From contig JBMYSZ010000005.1 of the NCBI GenBank assembly GCA_049603835.1, forward strand, positions 139,937-203,936: a DNA stretch of 64,000 bases, read 5' to 3'. Shown here piece after piece: positions 35,544 through 44,118 of the stretch; position 1 is the stretch's first letter, and each line of letters starts with the position of its first letter. The DNA is from Mangrovicoccus sp049603835. GTDB lineage: Bacteria > Pseudomonadota > Alphaproteobacteria > Rhodobacterales > Rhodobacteraceae. Position numbers and translations under genes: made by a program. The notes below the pieces were generated by a model, which was not told the DNA's origin, searched no databases, and was given only the letters and a program-made list of their open reading frames with translations.

Positions 35544-36086
35544 ATGACCAAAGCGCTTAGAACCGCTCTGTGTTTCGGCCTGGGGCTTAGCGCCTCGGCC
35601 GCTTTTGGCTTTGAGCTCACCAGCCCAGATTTCGAACCCGGCGGCACCATCCCCATGGCCCATGTGGCAGATGTTTTTGGCTGCACTGGCGCGAATGCCT
35701 CCCCGGCGCTGAATTGGACCAATCCGCCCGAAGGCACTGGCGCTTTTGCGCTGATGGTGCACGACCCGGACGCACCCACAGGCGGGGCAGGCTTTTGGCA
35801 CTGGATTGCAGTGAATATCCCCGGCGAGGCCACAGGACTGGCCTATGGACTCGGTGCGGATCATATGCCGGACCAGATCACTCAGATCCCGAATGATTAC
35901 GGTGCCGCCGCATGGGGAGGCCCCTGCCCGCCCGAGGGTGACAAAGCCCATCGCTATAACTTCACCCTTTATGCGCTGCCCGGTCCATTGGATCTGCCCG
36001 AGGGCGCGTCCAAGGCAGTGATCGGTTTCATCATCAATGCCAACGCCATCGGCACAGCCAGCTTGCAAGGCCTCTATGGCCGCTAG
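35544..36086 (+). CDS. Exported PEBP (YbhB/YbcL) family protein
   Basis: A 180-aa protein with a signal peptide (residues 1-22, A-F-G cleavage region). The PEBP fold follows: G-C-T-G-A-N-A-S-P-A-L-N-W, D-P-D-A-P, F-W-H-W-I-A-V-N-I-P and G-P-C-P-P-E-G-D-K-A-H-R-Y. This matches the bacterial Raf-kinase-inhibitor-like family. The periplasmic role of these proteins is not known. AAAGGAGA precedes ATG 35544, which excludes the longer upstream frame. A strong terminator follows at 36138. Confidence 0.88.
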   Translation: MTKALRTALCFGLGLSASAAFGFELTSPDFEPGGTIPMAHVADVFGCTGANASPALNWTNPPEGTGAFALMVHDPDAPTGGAGFWHWIAVNIPGEATGLAYGLGADHMPDQITQIPNDYGAAAWGGPCPPEGDKAHRYNFTLYALPGPLDLPEGASKAVIGFIINANAIGTASLQGLYGR

Positions 36087-36137
36087 AGCCTTTCGCGACA
36101 TGCGTTAGGCCTGTCCCCAACTAACCCGCCTTACCCG

Positions 36138-36168
36138 AACGCCGCGCAACCGGTTTGCGCGGCGTTTT
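36138..36168 (+). terminator. Intrinsic terminator after the PEBP gene
   Basis: A 12-bp stem AACGCCGCGCAA/TTGCGCGGCGTT with a 5-base loop and a short T run. Confidence 0.85.
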
Positions 36169-36494
36169 CTATTTGCTCCCTCGCCAACAGGCCCGATCCC
36201 GCGCCGCCGCTCCGCGATCCGTCTTAACAGGCCGGGGGCCAAGTCCATTTGCGGGCTTTTTCACGTCCAGCTGGCCTGGCATGCCCCGCGCCAGCCCAGC
36301 CGCACCCCGCATAACCCATTGAAAACAAGCGCCCCAGCCGAGCTGGACCCAGGCCAGCCGGTCCGTCTGTCCGGCCCGGCCCGCTCGGACGCCAGACCCG
36401 GCGAGAACTGCCAAATAGCGGTCATCGCTTCTTCGCAGCAGGTCGCCCTGACCCTCTGCTCCGCCCCAAATACCCGTCTTTGAAAGGACATCTC
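36169..36494. other. GC-rich gene-free stretch
   Basis: About 325 bases between the PEBP terminator and the serine hydrolase gene. It is C-rich on the + strand with many CCGG-type words, but I see no convincing gene or RNA. The promoter of the next gene probably lies near its end. Confidence 0.35.
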
Positions 36495-38162
36495 ATGCCT
36501 GTTTTCGCCCCTACCGGTCTAAAAAACCCCCTGAACACTATTGCCGAATTCCTCGCCCAGACCAATCCAGCGGTGCTTATCGCGGCCCATAATGGCACGG
36601 TCACCGCCCGCAGCGCAGCGGGCTTTAGCGATCTGGAAAGCGGCGAATTGGCCCGCGCGGATCAGAGTTTTGAAATCGGCTCCCAGACCAAGATGTTCAC
36701 CGCAACCATCCTGCTGCAACTGGCCGAGGAAGGCGCGATAGACCTTGATGCGCCGCTCGCCGACTATCTTCCTGCCACGACCCTGGACGGGATCCCCAAT
36801 ACCGACAGTGTCACAATCCGCCAGCTCATGGCGATGCAAAGCGGTATCCCCAATTACACTGCCCTAGAGGACGAAGACGGCAATGGTCTGCATGATCTGC
36901 TGCTGCTGGAGGCGGTAGAAACCGGCGGCCCGATTATCGGCCCGGCCCATGCGCTGGATCTGGTGCGCGACCTGCCTGCCAGCTTTGCCCCTGGCACGAG
37001 CTATGAATATTCCAACACCAACTACACTTTGCTGGGCCTGACCATCGAAGCCATCACCGGCAGTTCCCTGGGCGCCGAGATGCAAGCGCGGATTTTTGAG
37101 CCCCTGGGCATGGAGAACAGCTTTCTCGAAGATTTCCGCGACGACCCTTTGCGTCTGCATTCCTATCTGGATTTGGATGGCGAGCTGGAGGATGTGTCTG
37201 ACCTGCCCAGCGACCGTTTCGCCGAGGGCGGCGCCATTTCCACCACAGCGGATATGATCACCTTTCTCGATACGCTGCTGATCGAAGAAAGCCTGCTTTC
37301 CCCCGAAAGTCTTATCCAGATGACCGATATGCAGCCCAGCGAAATGCCAGGGATGAGCTTTGGCCTCGGTCTGGTGATGATCGAATTCGCGCCGGATGTA
37401 CATGTGATCGGCTTTGACGGCGGCACGCCGGGCACAAATGCCTCTAGCTTTATCCATATGGAAAGCGGCACGATCCTTTCGGCGGCGGCTAGCATCGCTG
37501 AGTTCAGCGGCGGGTTTAACGCGCTGCTTGGCGCACTTGACGCGACTTTGACCGCGCCGATCTGGGTGAAGAATGACGGCACGGGCCGGTTGCGGGTAAC
37601 CGAGGATCTTAGCGCCGCAGATCTCGATATCAGCTGGTCCGAACAGGGGGGCGAGACGGGCGACGCGGCGGGGGACGACCCGGAGGTCTCAATCGCTGCG
37701 GAAGATGTGCAAATCAGCCTAGAACTAGAGCTGGGCGAGCTGTCCGCCGCGCTACGCTTTCTCGATCACTCCAAATTGCTGGTGGGGACCGAGGCAGGCG
37801 AGCTGATCCTAGCCGAAGGCTGGGGCAAGCATGGCGATAACCAGCTGATCGGCCTTGGCGGCAATGACCGGCTGCGCGGCCGCACTGGCGATGACAAATT
37901 GCTGGGCGGCGATGGCAGTGACAAGCTGATCGGCGGTGCGGGGGCGGATGAATTCGTCTTTGGCGCGGAAACCCATAATGGCGTGGTGGAACACGACCGG
38001 ATCCAGGATTTCGAACTGGGTGTGGATCTGCTGGATCTGGGCCAGGCCGAGGTCACAGGCCTGCGCGACACCTGGCGGGGGCTAGAGCTGACCCTGTCCG
38101 GCGATGGCGATCTGCTGATCCTAGAATCCCTGACCGAGGCCGATTTTCTCGCCTTTGTCTGA
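36495..38162 (+). CDS. Beta-lactamase-fold serine hydrolase fused to RTX repeats
   Basis: A 555-aa protein. Residues 10-360 are a class-C-beta-lactamase-like hydrolase with S63-Q-T-K66, Y172-S-N174 and a G-G-T-P-G turn. The third motif reads F-D-G-G rather than the usual H-x-G, so the catalytic set is altered. Residues about 450-490 carry G-G-N-D-R-L and G-G-D-G-S-D-K-L RTX repeats followed by a D-x-F-V-F-G end, so it is probably secreted by a type I exporter without a signal peptide. The substrate is unknown: a peptidase, esterase or inactive binding role are all possible. Start ATG 36495 has a GAAAGGA site. Confidence 0.85.
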   Translation: MPVFAPTGLKNPLNTIAEFLAQTNPAVLIAAHNGTVTARSAAGFSDLESGELARADQSFEIGSQTKMFTATILLQLAEEGAIDLDAPLADYLPATTLDGIPNTDSVTIRQLMAMQSGIPNYTALEDEDGNGLHDLLLLEAVETGGPIIGPAHALDLVRDLPASFAPGTSYEYSNTNYTLLGLTIEAITGSSLGAEMQARIFEPLGMENSFLEDFRDDPLRLHSYLDLDGELEDVSDLPSDRFAEGGAISTTADMITFLDTLLIEESLLSPESLIQMTDMQPSEMPGMSFGLGLVMIEFAPDVHVIGFDGGTPGTNASSFIHMESGTILSAAASIAEFSGGFNALLGALDATLTAPIWVKNDGTGRLRVTEDLSAADLDISWSEQGGETGDAAGDDPEVSIAAEDVQISLELELGELSAALRFLDHSKLLVGTEAGELILAEGWGKHGDNQLIGLGGNDRLRGRTGDDKLLGGDGSDKLIGGAGADEFVFGAETHNGVVEHDRIQDFELGVDLLDLGQAEVTGLRDTWRGLELTLSGDGDLLILESLTEADFLAFV

Positions 38163-38232
38163 CCTCTCTGTCTGACGGTTTGGCCGCCGCGCCCCGCCCT
38201 TCTCTGCGTCATCCGCAATTCGGAGCCCTGTA

Positions 38233-38673
38233 ATGATCCGCCTATTGACCCTCTCTTTGCTCATCGCATTGGGCCATAGCCTGCCCGCTTTGCCTAGCAA
38301 GGCTGATGCCCAGGATGCTCAGCTTGCTCAGGTCACTCGGCTTACTCAGGCTCCGCCCGAAATGGCGCAGCTCAGCCAGCGCTATGACGCGGGCCGGGGG
38401 CTGATTTGGGTCGATGGCTGGATGCGGCTGGATCAGGGACCCAAAGCGGTTGTGATGGTCTTTGGCCATCTTCAGGGCGCGATCTGGCTAGACCTCTTGG
38501 ACGAAGACCTCCGCCCTCTCATGACCCGGCGCGGCTATTGCCAATGCACAGGCGCCGCCCCGGTTCTGATATTCCCCGTCCCCGCCAAAACAAGCGGGTC
38601 AGTGATCACATTCCAACTAATGCCGTTGGGACAGCCCCAACCGGCTTTAGCGGCTCTCTCTCCTCTAAGTTAA
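38233..38673 (+). CDS. Small exported protein of unknown function
   Basis: A 146-aa protein with a hydrophobic signal segment (residues 1-17) and an A-D-A-Q cleavage region near 27. The mature part has no motif I recognise; it has two close cysteines (C-Q-C) near residue 103. It starts 71 bases after the serine hydrolase gene, on the same strand, and a glycine-zipper lipoprotein follows 15 bases later. No promoter is obvious between them, so an operon is plausible. Confidence 0.65.
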   Translation: MIRLLTLSLLIALGHSLPALPSKADAQDAQLAQVTRLTQAPPEMAQLSQRYDAGRGLIWVDGWMRLDQGPKAVVMVFGHLQGAIWLDLLDEDLRPLMTRRGYCQCTGAAPVLIFPVPAKTSGSVITFQLMPLGQPQPALAALSPLS

Positions 38674-38687
38674 GCAAAGGAAATCCC

Positions 38688-39056
38688 ATGAAACTTGTAG
38701 CTCTTCCACTCTTTGGCACGCTGGCTCTGACAACCGCCTGTGCCGATACTGGTGCCGAATATCGCCCGATTGTGGATGGCCCGCGCAATGCGGCCTTTCA
38801 GTCCGATCTGACCGCCTGCCAGGATGTGGCCCGCCAGCGCGATATCATCGATGGGGAAACCCGCGAAGATGCACTGATCGGTGCGGCGATCGGGGCTGCG
38901 ATTGGCGCTGCCGAAGATGGCCCAGCCGGGGCAATAGGTGGTGCGATTGGCGGTGGCCTGGTGGGCACTGCCGATGGCGCGATCACCGGGCGCGATGACC
39001 GCAAAGATATTGTCATCGCCTGCATGCAGCAACGCGGCCATAAAGTCGTGGGCTAA
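38688..39056 (+). CDS. Glycine-zipper exported protein (lipoprotein-like)
   Basis: A 122-aa protein starting ATG 38688 with an AAAGGAAA site. It has a signal of ~18 residues ending T-T-A-C, a plausible lipobox-like cysteine. A long G-A-A-I-G-A-A-I-G-x-A glycine zipper spans about 60-95 and C-M-Q-Q-R-G-H-K-V-V-G closes the protein. This is the glycine-zipper/OmpA-like lipoprotein build of many envelope stress proteins. Its exact role is unknown. Confidence 0.8.
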   Translation: MKLVALPLFGTLALTTACADTGAEYRPIVDGPRNAAFQSDLTACQDVARQRDIIDGETREDALIGAAIGAAIGAAEDGPAGAIGGAIGGGLVGTADGAITGRDDRKDIVIACMQQRGHKVVG

Positions 39057-39191
39057 AGCGGCGCCTATAGTGTGGGGCTGGGCCATTCGGATCTTGGCCC
39101 CCCAATCTTGGTCCCTCGATCTTTGGTCCTTTGGTTCGCCCCTTGGCTGACCCCCTGCCCTCTTATCCAACATCTCGAAAGGAGCCCCCCC

Positions 39192-39857
39192 ATGCCTCTC
39201 GACCGCCCCGCTGGCCTCGCCGCCCTTGCCATGGCTTTGTGCTTTGTGATCGGCTTCACTCTTTTTGGCCTGCTCTTGGCCCCGGCCGGCTATGGATCCG
39301 CGACAGTGCGCCCAGCCGAAGTGCTGGCCCTGGCGCAAGAACATCTGGCTCTGATCACCGCCTGGAATTTGGTGATCTATGTGGGCAGCGGCGCGGCGGT
39401 GGCCGTGATGGCCCCGGCTCTGGCTCATGACCTGATTGAATGGGGCGCGAATGAAACTTTGGCCGGGGTTTCGGCGGCTTTTGGGCTGATCTGGGCCGGG
39501 CTGATGCTGGCCGCAGCCATGGTGTCAAATACGGCCCTGGCCGCGGCCGTGCCCCTGGCGGCGCAAGATCCGCAAGAGGCCGAACGGCTTTGGTATACGC
39601 TGCATATGGTGGAGCGCGGCTTGGGCGGCGGTAATGAGCTTTTGGGTGGGCTCTGGATTTGGCTGGTCAGCCATGGGGCGCGGCGCGGTGAATTTCTGCC
39701 GGGCCTGCTTTGCGCTTTAGGGGTAATCACCGCGATGGCCGGTTTTTTGACCCTGATCCCGTCGCTGTCAGATATGGCCGGAGCGGCGTTTGGCCTGGGC
39801 TCTATCGCTTGGCTTTTGGGGGTGGCCGGCTCCCTGGCTCTGCCGCAAGATCGCTAA
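39192..39857 (+). CDS. Multi-pass membrane protein of unknown function
   Basis: A 221-aa protein with six hydrophobic segments (about 8-28, 55-75, 90-115, 147-165, 168-188 and 195-215). I do not recognise its family firmly; the pattern recalls DUF4386-like proteins. A GAAAGGAGC site precedes ATG 39192, and the longer upstream frame is unlikely. It ends just before the CRISPR array. Confidence 0.7.
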   Translation: MPLDRPAGLAALAMALCFVIGFTLFGLLLAPAGYGSATVRPAEVLALAQEHLALITAWNLVIYVGSGAAVAVMAPALAHDLIEWGANETLAGVSAAFGLIWAGLMLAAAMVSNTALAAAVPLAAQDPQEAERLWYTLHMVERGLGGGNELLGGLWIWLVSHGARRGEFLPGLLCALGVITAMAGFLTLIPSLSDMAGAAFGLGSIAWLLGVAGSLALPQDR

Positions 39858-39923
39858 AACAGCGCCCAAGCGACCCGCCCAATCCACCCCTTTCGCTTGG
39901 GCGCTGTGCAGGGGCGGTTTGAC

Positions 39924-40562
39924 GAAGACCGGTCCGCATGTGCGGGGAACAGTGCATGATGGATTAGATTATGTCTCTCCCTAGCGGTTCATCCCCGCGT
40001 GTGCGGGGAACAGGATCATTTGGCCCGCGTTCCGGTCAGGTGGCGCGGTTCATCCCCGCGTGTGCGGGGAACAGCATCCCGGCGGGCCTGGCCGCTATGG
40101 CCACGGCGGTTCATCCCCGCGTGTGCGGGGAACAGTGGACCTGGAAAGCCTCTAGAGACACCCGAGCCGGTTCATCCCCGCGTGTGCGGGGAACAGCCTG
40201 GCCGCACGGATATTCCATTACCCTGACCCGGTTCATCCCCGCGTGTGCGGGGAACAGGCCTGAGGGGGGACCCGCCGTGCGACGGAGTACGGTTCATCCC
40301 CGCGTGTGCGGGGAACAGAAAAGCGTCGTAAACTGCACGCCCGCGCCGTCCGGTTCATCCCCGCGTGTGCGGGGAACAGAAGAATGACTGCCCAAAGCTC
40401 AGCTGCGGGGCCGGTTCATCCCCGCGTGTGCGGGGAACAGCTCGCCAATCTGCGCAATGCTGTCGGCTGTGACGGTTCATCCCCGCGTGTGCGGGGAACA
40501 GGCCTACCATCTGATCTGTGACGTCAACGCCGTCGGTTCATCCCCGCGTGTGCGGGGAACAG
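39924..40562 (-). CRISPR. Type I-E-like CRISPR array, 11 repeats and 10 spacers
   Basis: Ten identical 29-bp repeats begin at 39985, 40046, 40107, 40168, 40229, 40290, 40351, 40412, 40473 and 40534. An eleventh at 39924-39952 keeps only the last ~19 bases of the consensus. Every spacer is exactly 32 bases, so the period is 61. On the minus strand the repeat reads CTGTTCCCCGCACACGCGGG then GATGAACCG, the standard form of I-E repeats, so crRNAs are read leftward. That agrees with the worn repeat at the left (trailer) end and the AT-rich leader at the right. No cas gene is in the window, so processing needs Cas proteins encoded elsewhere. Translated frames across the array are artefacts. Confidence 0.97.
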
Positions 40563-40659
40563 TCTTCCTGTAGGCACTTGTTCTACCAAGTATTTTTCAA
40601 TTTCAAAAAGCGCACCGATTTTCAGAAGGCTATAATGGGCGGATTTAGATCCGTGTCAA
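40563..40659 (-). promoter_or_regulatory. CRISPR leader with candidate promoter
   Basis: The ~70 bases right of the array are AT-rich, as leaders are. On the minus strand TTGACA (40654-40659) and CATTAT (40632-40637) are 16 bases apart and point into the array, putting a start near 40625. The -35 is perfect, the -10 partial. Confidence 0.5.
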
Positions 40660-40726
40660 TCCGTTGAAATCCACCGGCTCCCGGTTATCGAGGCCTGTGA
40701 TTTTCCGGATATAGCCCGGCTTAATG

Positions 40727-41665
40727 CTAGCGCCCTGCTCCTCGGCAATGCCCGACCGGAGCTCCGGCTCCAGACCTCCGCTTCGGCCAGCTGGTCCATA
40801 GCAAACACGCCGCCACCAGGGCCACGCCGCACCAGGCCAAACCACTCAGCCGCTCGCCCAATATCAACAGCGCCAAACCCGCCGCCACCACCGGCTCTGC
40901 CAAAGTCACCGTCGTGGCCAGCCGAACCGGCGCTCGGGCCAGCCCGGCCCCAAAGGCCAAATAGCCCAAAAACATCGGCACCAGCGCCATATAAGCGCCC
41001 ACGGCAATATGGCCCCAGCTTTGCAGGAATGCCGCGCCGCTTAGTCCCAAAACCGGCATCAAAGCCAGACCGCCCAAACCGAAACAAGCCCCCATGGCGA
41101 TTTTCGTCGGCAATCCGCCCAGCATCAGCCGCCGCGCGACCCAGGAATAAAAGGCATAGCTGGCCGCCGCGAGCAGGCCCAATGCGATTCCCGGCAGGAT
41201 CTGCTCATCCGCCCCAGCAATCCCCGCGCTGCTTTCGCCAAAGGCCAAACAGGCGATGCCCGCCAGACCAAGCGTGGCTCCAATCGCCCAGTCCAGGCTC
41301 AGCGCCCGCCCGTCAATCGCCCGCTCGATCATCGCCGAGCAAATCGGCGCTGCCCCAATGGACACCACCGTGCCCATTGTCACCCCGGCCAGCCGCATGG
41401 AGCCGTAAAAGGCCAAAGGATAAATCGCGATGGCCAAGGCCCCCAAAGCCAAAAGCGGCCAAGCCCGCGCCAAGTCCCGGCGATAGACCCAGATCCCGCG
41501 CCCGGCCCATAGGGCCTGGCATATCCCGCCAAAACCCATCGCCGCAGCACCAATCGCCACAGCAGACACTTCCGGCGCGAAACTGGCGGCTGTGCCAGTC
41601 GTGCCCCAAGCCATAGCCGCTAATAAACAATAAAACGCGCCCTGGCGCTCCGCCCTGCCCTGCAT
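40727..41665 (-). CDS. DMT-superfamily (EamA) transporter
   Basis: A 312-aa membrane protein with about ten helices in two EamA repeats (A-W-G-T-T-G-T-A in the first helix; L-A-E-P-V-V-A-A-G-L-A near the end, a typical second-repeat signature). The exported substrate is unknown. The start ATG 41665 lacks a strong ribosome site. The short stretch right of its stop (40640-40727) reads as part of another minus-strand frame and may be a leftover gene tail; the CRISPR promoter lies there. Confidence 0.82.
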   Translation of the reverse strand: MQGRAERQGAFYCLLAAMAWGTTGTAASFAPEVSAVAIGAAAMGFGGICQALWAGRGIWVYRRDLARAWPLLALGALAIAIYPLAFYGSMRLAGVTMGTVVSIGAAPICSAMIERAIDGRALSLDWAIGATLGLAGIACLAFGESSAGIAGADEQILPGIALGLLAAASYAFYSWVARRLMLGGLPTKIAMGACFGLGGLALMPVLGLSGAAFLQSWGHIAVGAYMALVPMFLGYLAFGAGLARAPVRLATTVTLAEPVVAAGLALLILGERLSGLAWCGVALVAACLLWTSWPKRRSGAGAPVGHCRGAGR

Positions 41666-41732
41666 ATCGCACCCGCTCTGAACCGCCCGAAGACATGCGC
41701 CCTCAAATTGCGGTCACGTGCTAGTCCGAGCG

Positions 41733-43286
41733 TTATCCAAAGGCCCCTGCGTATTTCTGAATAAAGTCCCGGTGGTCAACCGTTCCCTGCACTGCCGAAG
41801 CCTGCGCCTGCCTGATGGTTTCAAACAGATCAATACTGTTTTTCACCGGCAAAAACTCTATGAGTTCCGGCAGTTCCGCTGGTGTCCGATCCATCCCATA
41901 AAGAATAAAGGCATGGTTCAATGCCTCAAACGGCTTTTGCCCATCGAATAAATCAGCGTCCGAGACAAGCTTGGTCTGCCAAAGCTCTAGTAACATCTTC
42001 AACCGATCCGACAAAACCGTATCCGCCTTGACCGAGCGCCAGAAAGAAGTGTCTTCACGCTTTGACAAAATATAATGCAGCACAAGAAAATCCGCGCTAT
42101 GGTCGAAAAGCTCGTTCATAATGGAATTATACCGATCCTGAACAACGCGCGCGGTCGGATCGAATGTCAGGAAATCAGAGATCAACCGCGCCCCCATTTC
42201 GACGAAATACAGACCCGTGGATTCCAGCGGTTCAAGAAATCCTTGCGACAATCCAAGCGCGATGCAATTGCCCATCCAGGGATGCTTGACGCGCCCGGAC
42301 TCAAAGGAAATCCGCTTCATGGCAAGATCCGCCTCAGCCAAATCATAAGCGGATCGCAATTCCCGCTCTGCCTCTTCCTCGCTTTGATGCGCCGACGCGT
42401 AAACAAGCCCAATACCCTGGCGCTGCATCAGATCGATTTCAAAGGTCCAGCCAGCCTGACGCGCTGTCGCCGTCGTGTAAGGGCGCGGGCGGTAGCCCGG
42501 CTCGTTTCGTGGAACACGCACCGTCAAAGCCCGGTCAACAAAAAGCCGATCCTTATAACTGATCCAATCCGGGCTGAGCTGAGCATGCAAGCGGCGCGAA
42601 AAGCCGGTGCAATCCACAAATAGATCGCCGGATATGATCTCTCCCTCTTCTAGCTTTAGCTGAGAAATCTGCTGCGGTGACGCAAGCTCAACCTCAACCA
42701 CATGGCCCAGCTTGTGCTCCACACCCCGCTTCAGGCACAGATCCTTCAGATGATGCGCAACCTTATTCGCGTCAAAATGATACCCGTAAGGCGTCAAAGC
42801 CTCGAAAGGCATATCTTGGAAAGATTTCGGCGACCGATTTGCGGCCGCAAGCGCCGCCTGAACCCCGGCCCATCGATCAAAACGCTCAACGGTTTCGCCC
42901 TTTAGAGTGGCATTAAGCCAATGCGCCACGAGCCCCTCTTCGGCCAAAGCTGGGGGAACTTCGAAAGGGTGGAAATACCGATGGCGGCGTCCATTAACCG
43001 GCAAACGCAGCCAGTCCTGAAACAAGATGCCATGCTTTAATGTTGCATCTGTGTCGGCCATGAACTTGCCTTCGGTCACGCCGCAAGCCGCCAGAAAGCC
43101 GCGCATTGTATGGACCGTAGCCTCGCCAACACCGATCGGCGCCACCTCTTGGGATTCCAAAACCGTGATGGCTGGCCCCTTATCGCCAGCTTTAAGAAAC
43201 GCCTTACTCAGCAGCGCCGCGACCATCCATCCCGCAGTACCACCCCCTACAATTACAATCTTTTTTCTCTGCGGATCACTTGACAT
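41733..43286 (-). CDS. Tryptophan-halogenase-family flavoprotein with altered W-x-W-x-I-P motif
   Basis: A 517-aa FAD-dependent oxidoreductase. I-V-I-V-G-G-G-T-A-G-W-M-V-A at residues 11-24 binds FAD. V-G-E-A-T-V follows, and L-K-H-G-I-L-F-Q-D-W holds the position of the halogenase lysine. G-F-L-E-P-L-E-S-T-G-L carries the conserved glutamate. The usual G-W-x-W-x-I-P is here G-W-T-F-E-I-D, so the classic halogenase signature is broken. Homologues adjacent to DUF6445 genes are frequent in marine proteobacteria and are thought to modify imported substrates; the reaction here is unknown. ATG 43286 is used (43289 would be TTG). Divergent from the DUF6445 gene with a 59-base shared promoter region. 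Confidence 0.85.
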   Translation of the reverse strand: MSSDPQRKKIVIVGGGTAGWMVAALLSKAFLKAGDKGPAITVLESQEVAPIGVGEATVHTMRGFLAACGVTEGKFMADTDATLKHGILFQDWLRLPVNGRRHRYFHPFEVPPALAEEGLVAHWLNATLKGETVERFDRWAGVQAALAAANRSPKSFQDMPFEALTPYGYHFDANKVAHHLKDLCLKRGVEHKLGHVVEVELASPQQISQLKLEEGEIISGDLFVDCTGFSRRLHAQLSPDWISYKDRLFVDRALTVRVPRNEPGYRPRPYTTATARQAGWTFEIDLMQRQGIGLVYASAHQSEEEAERELRSAYDLAEADLAMKRISFESGRVKHPWMGNCIALGLSQGFLEPLESTGLYFVEMGARLISDFLTFDPTARVVQDRYNSIMNELFDHSADFLVLHYILSKREDTSFWRSVKADTVLSDRLKMLLELWQTKLVSDADLFDGQKPFEALNHAFILYGMDRTPAELPELIEFLPVKNSIDLFETIRQAQASAVQGTVDHRDFIQKYAGAFG

Positions 43287-43345
43287 CAATATATCTACCC
43301 TGGTCTTTCAAAAGTCGATTTCTAGCGGTTTATGAGAGTTATCCA

Positions 43346-44044
43346 ATGAATCCTTTCGCACTAAACCCCTCAATGCGCGCCTATGTGGATTGGATTGGTG
43401 AAAAAGAAGTGCCCCTGTTTCGAATTGACGATATTTACATCGACCCGGATGCGGTGCGGGATTTCGCGTTCCAAATGGAATTCCCAAATTCCCAAGCCTA
43501 TTATCCCGGACGGCATCAGCCACTTTCCGAAGACATCGAGGGTATTCCCGAGTTTCTGGCTCATATCGGGGCGCTTTTTGGTCAAGCTGTCAATCAAACC
43601 GTGCCTCCCGGCGGAATAGGGACCGATTTTTCAATCGTTACAACACCAGAGTATAAGCTCTTGGGGCAGCAAGGTCAGCCTCATATTGATGGGGTTCCCA
43701 TGTTAGGCGTCATCTATTTGAATGATGCTGATTTTGGCGGAACCATTTTCTTTCGCAACAAAGAAACTGGCTCGGTTAAGGTTCTGACGCCACAAGAGAA
43801 AGAGCATTATGATCGCGTCACCAGCGGACAACAAAATGGCGAACGGCAAAACACCTATATCACAGATTCAGACAGTGATTGGGAAGCCATTCACACAACT
43901 GATGGGACAAAGAATTGCCTGGTCATGTGGCCAGGGACGGTGTGGCATTCCATCAACGTGAAAATCCCACCCGAGACAGGGGAAATCTCGGACAAAAGAC
44001 TGACACAGCGGGTCATCATAAACAAAGTGGCCCCCAATCGATAA
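43346..44044 (+). CDS. DUF6445 (2OG-Fe(II) oxygenase-like) protein
   Basis: A 232-aa protein. Y-P-G-R-H is near residue 53; H-I-D-G near residue 115 resembles the metal H-x-D of the double-stranded beta-helix oxygenases, and W-H-S-I-N near 208 could supply the second histidine. R-V-I-I-N follows at the end. DUF6445 proteins are regular neighbours of tryptophan-halogenase-like genes, as here. Start ATG 43346 leaves a 59-base gap from the divergent flavoprotein gene; the longer frame would overlap that gene. The gene is visibly AT-richer than its surroundings. Confidence 0.78.
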   Translation: MNPFALNPSMRAYVDWIGEKEVPLFRIDDIYIDPDAVRDFAFQMEFPNSQAYYPGRHQPLSEDIEGIPEFLAHIGALFGQAVNQTVPPGGIGTDFSIVTTPEYKLLGQQGQPHIDGVPMLGVIYLNDADFGGTIFFRNKETGSVKVLTPQEKEHYDRVTSGQQNGERQNTYITDSDSDWEAIHTTDGTKNCLVMWPGTVWHSINVKIPPETGEISDKRLTQRVIINKVAPNR

Positions 44045-44048
44045 ATAA

Positions 44049-44075
44049 CCAGCGGCATCTTTTTGACGCCGCTGG
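44049..44075. terminator. Hairpin between convergent genes
   Basis: CCAGCGGC and GCCGCTGG form an 8-bp stem with an 11-base loop containing TTTTT, 5 bases after the DUF6445 stop. It probably serves as terminator for that gene. Confidence 0.5.
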
Positions 44076-44118
44076 CTCCATCTCTGATAAACAGCCCCCG
44101 CCTTAGGAGGGGGAACCC

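Noticed and set aside
39971..40521. Open frames across the CRISPR array
   Set aside because: They simply translate the repeat again and again (H-P-R-V-C-G-E-Q and related units); they are not genes.
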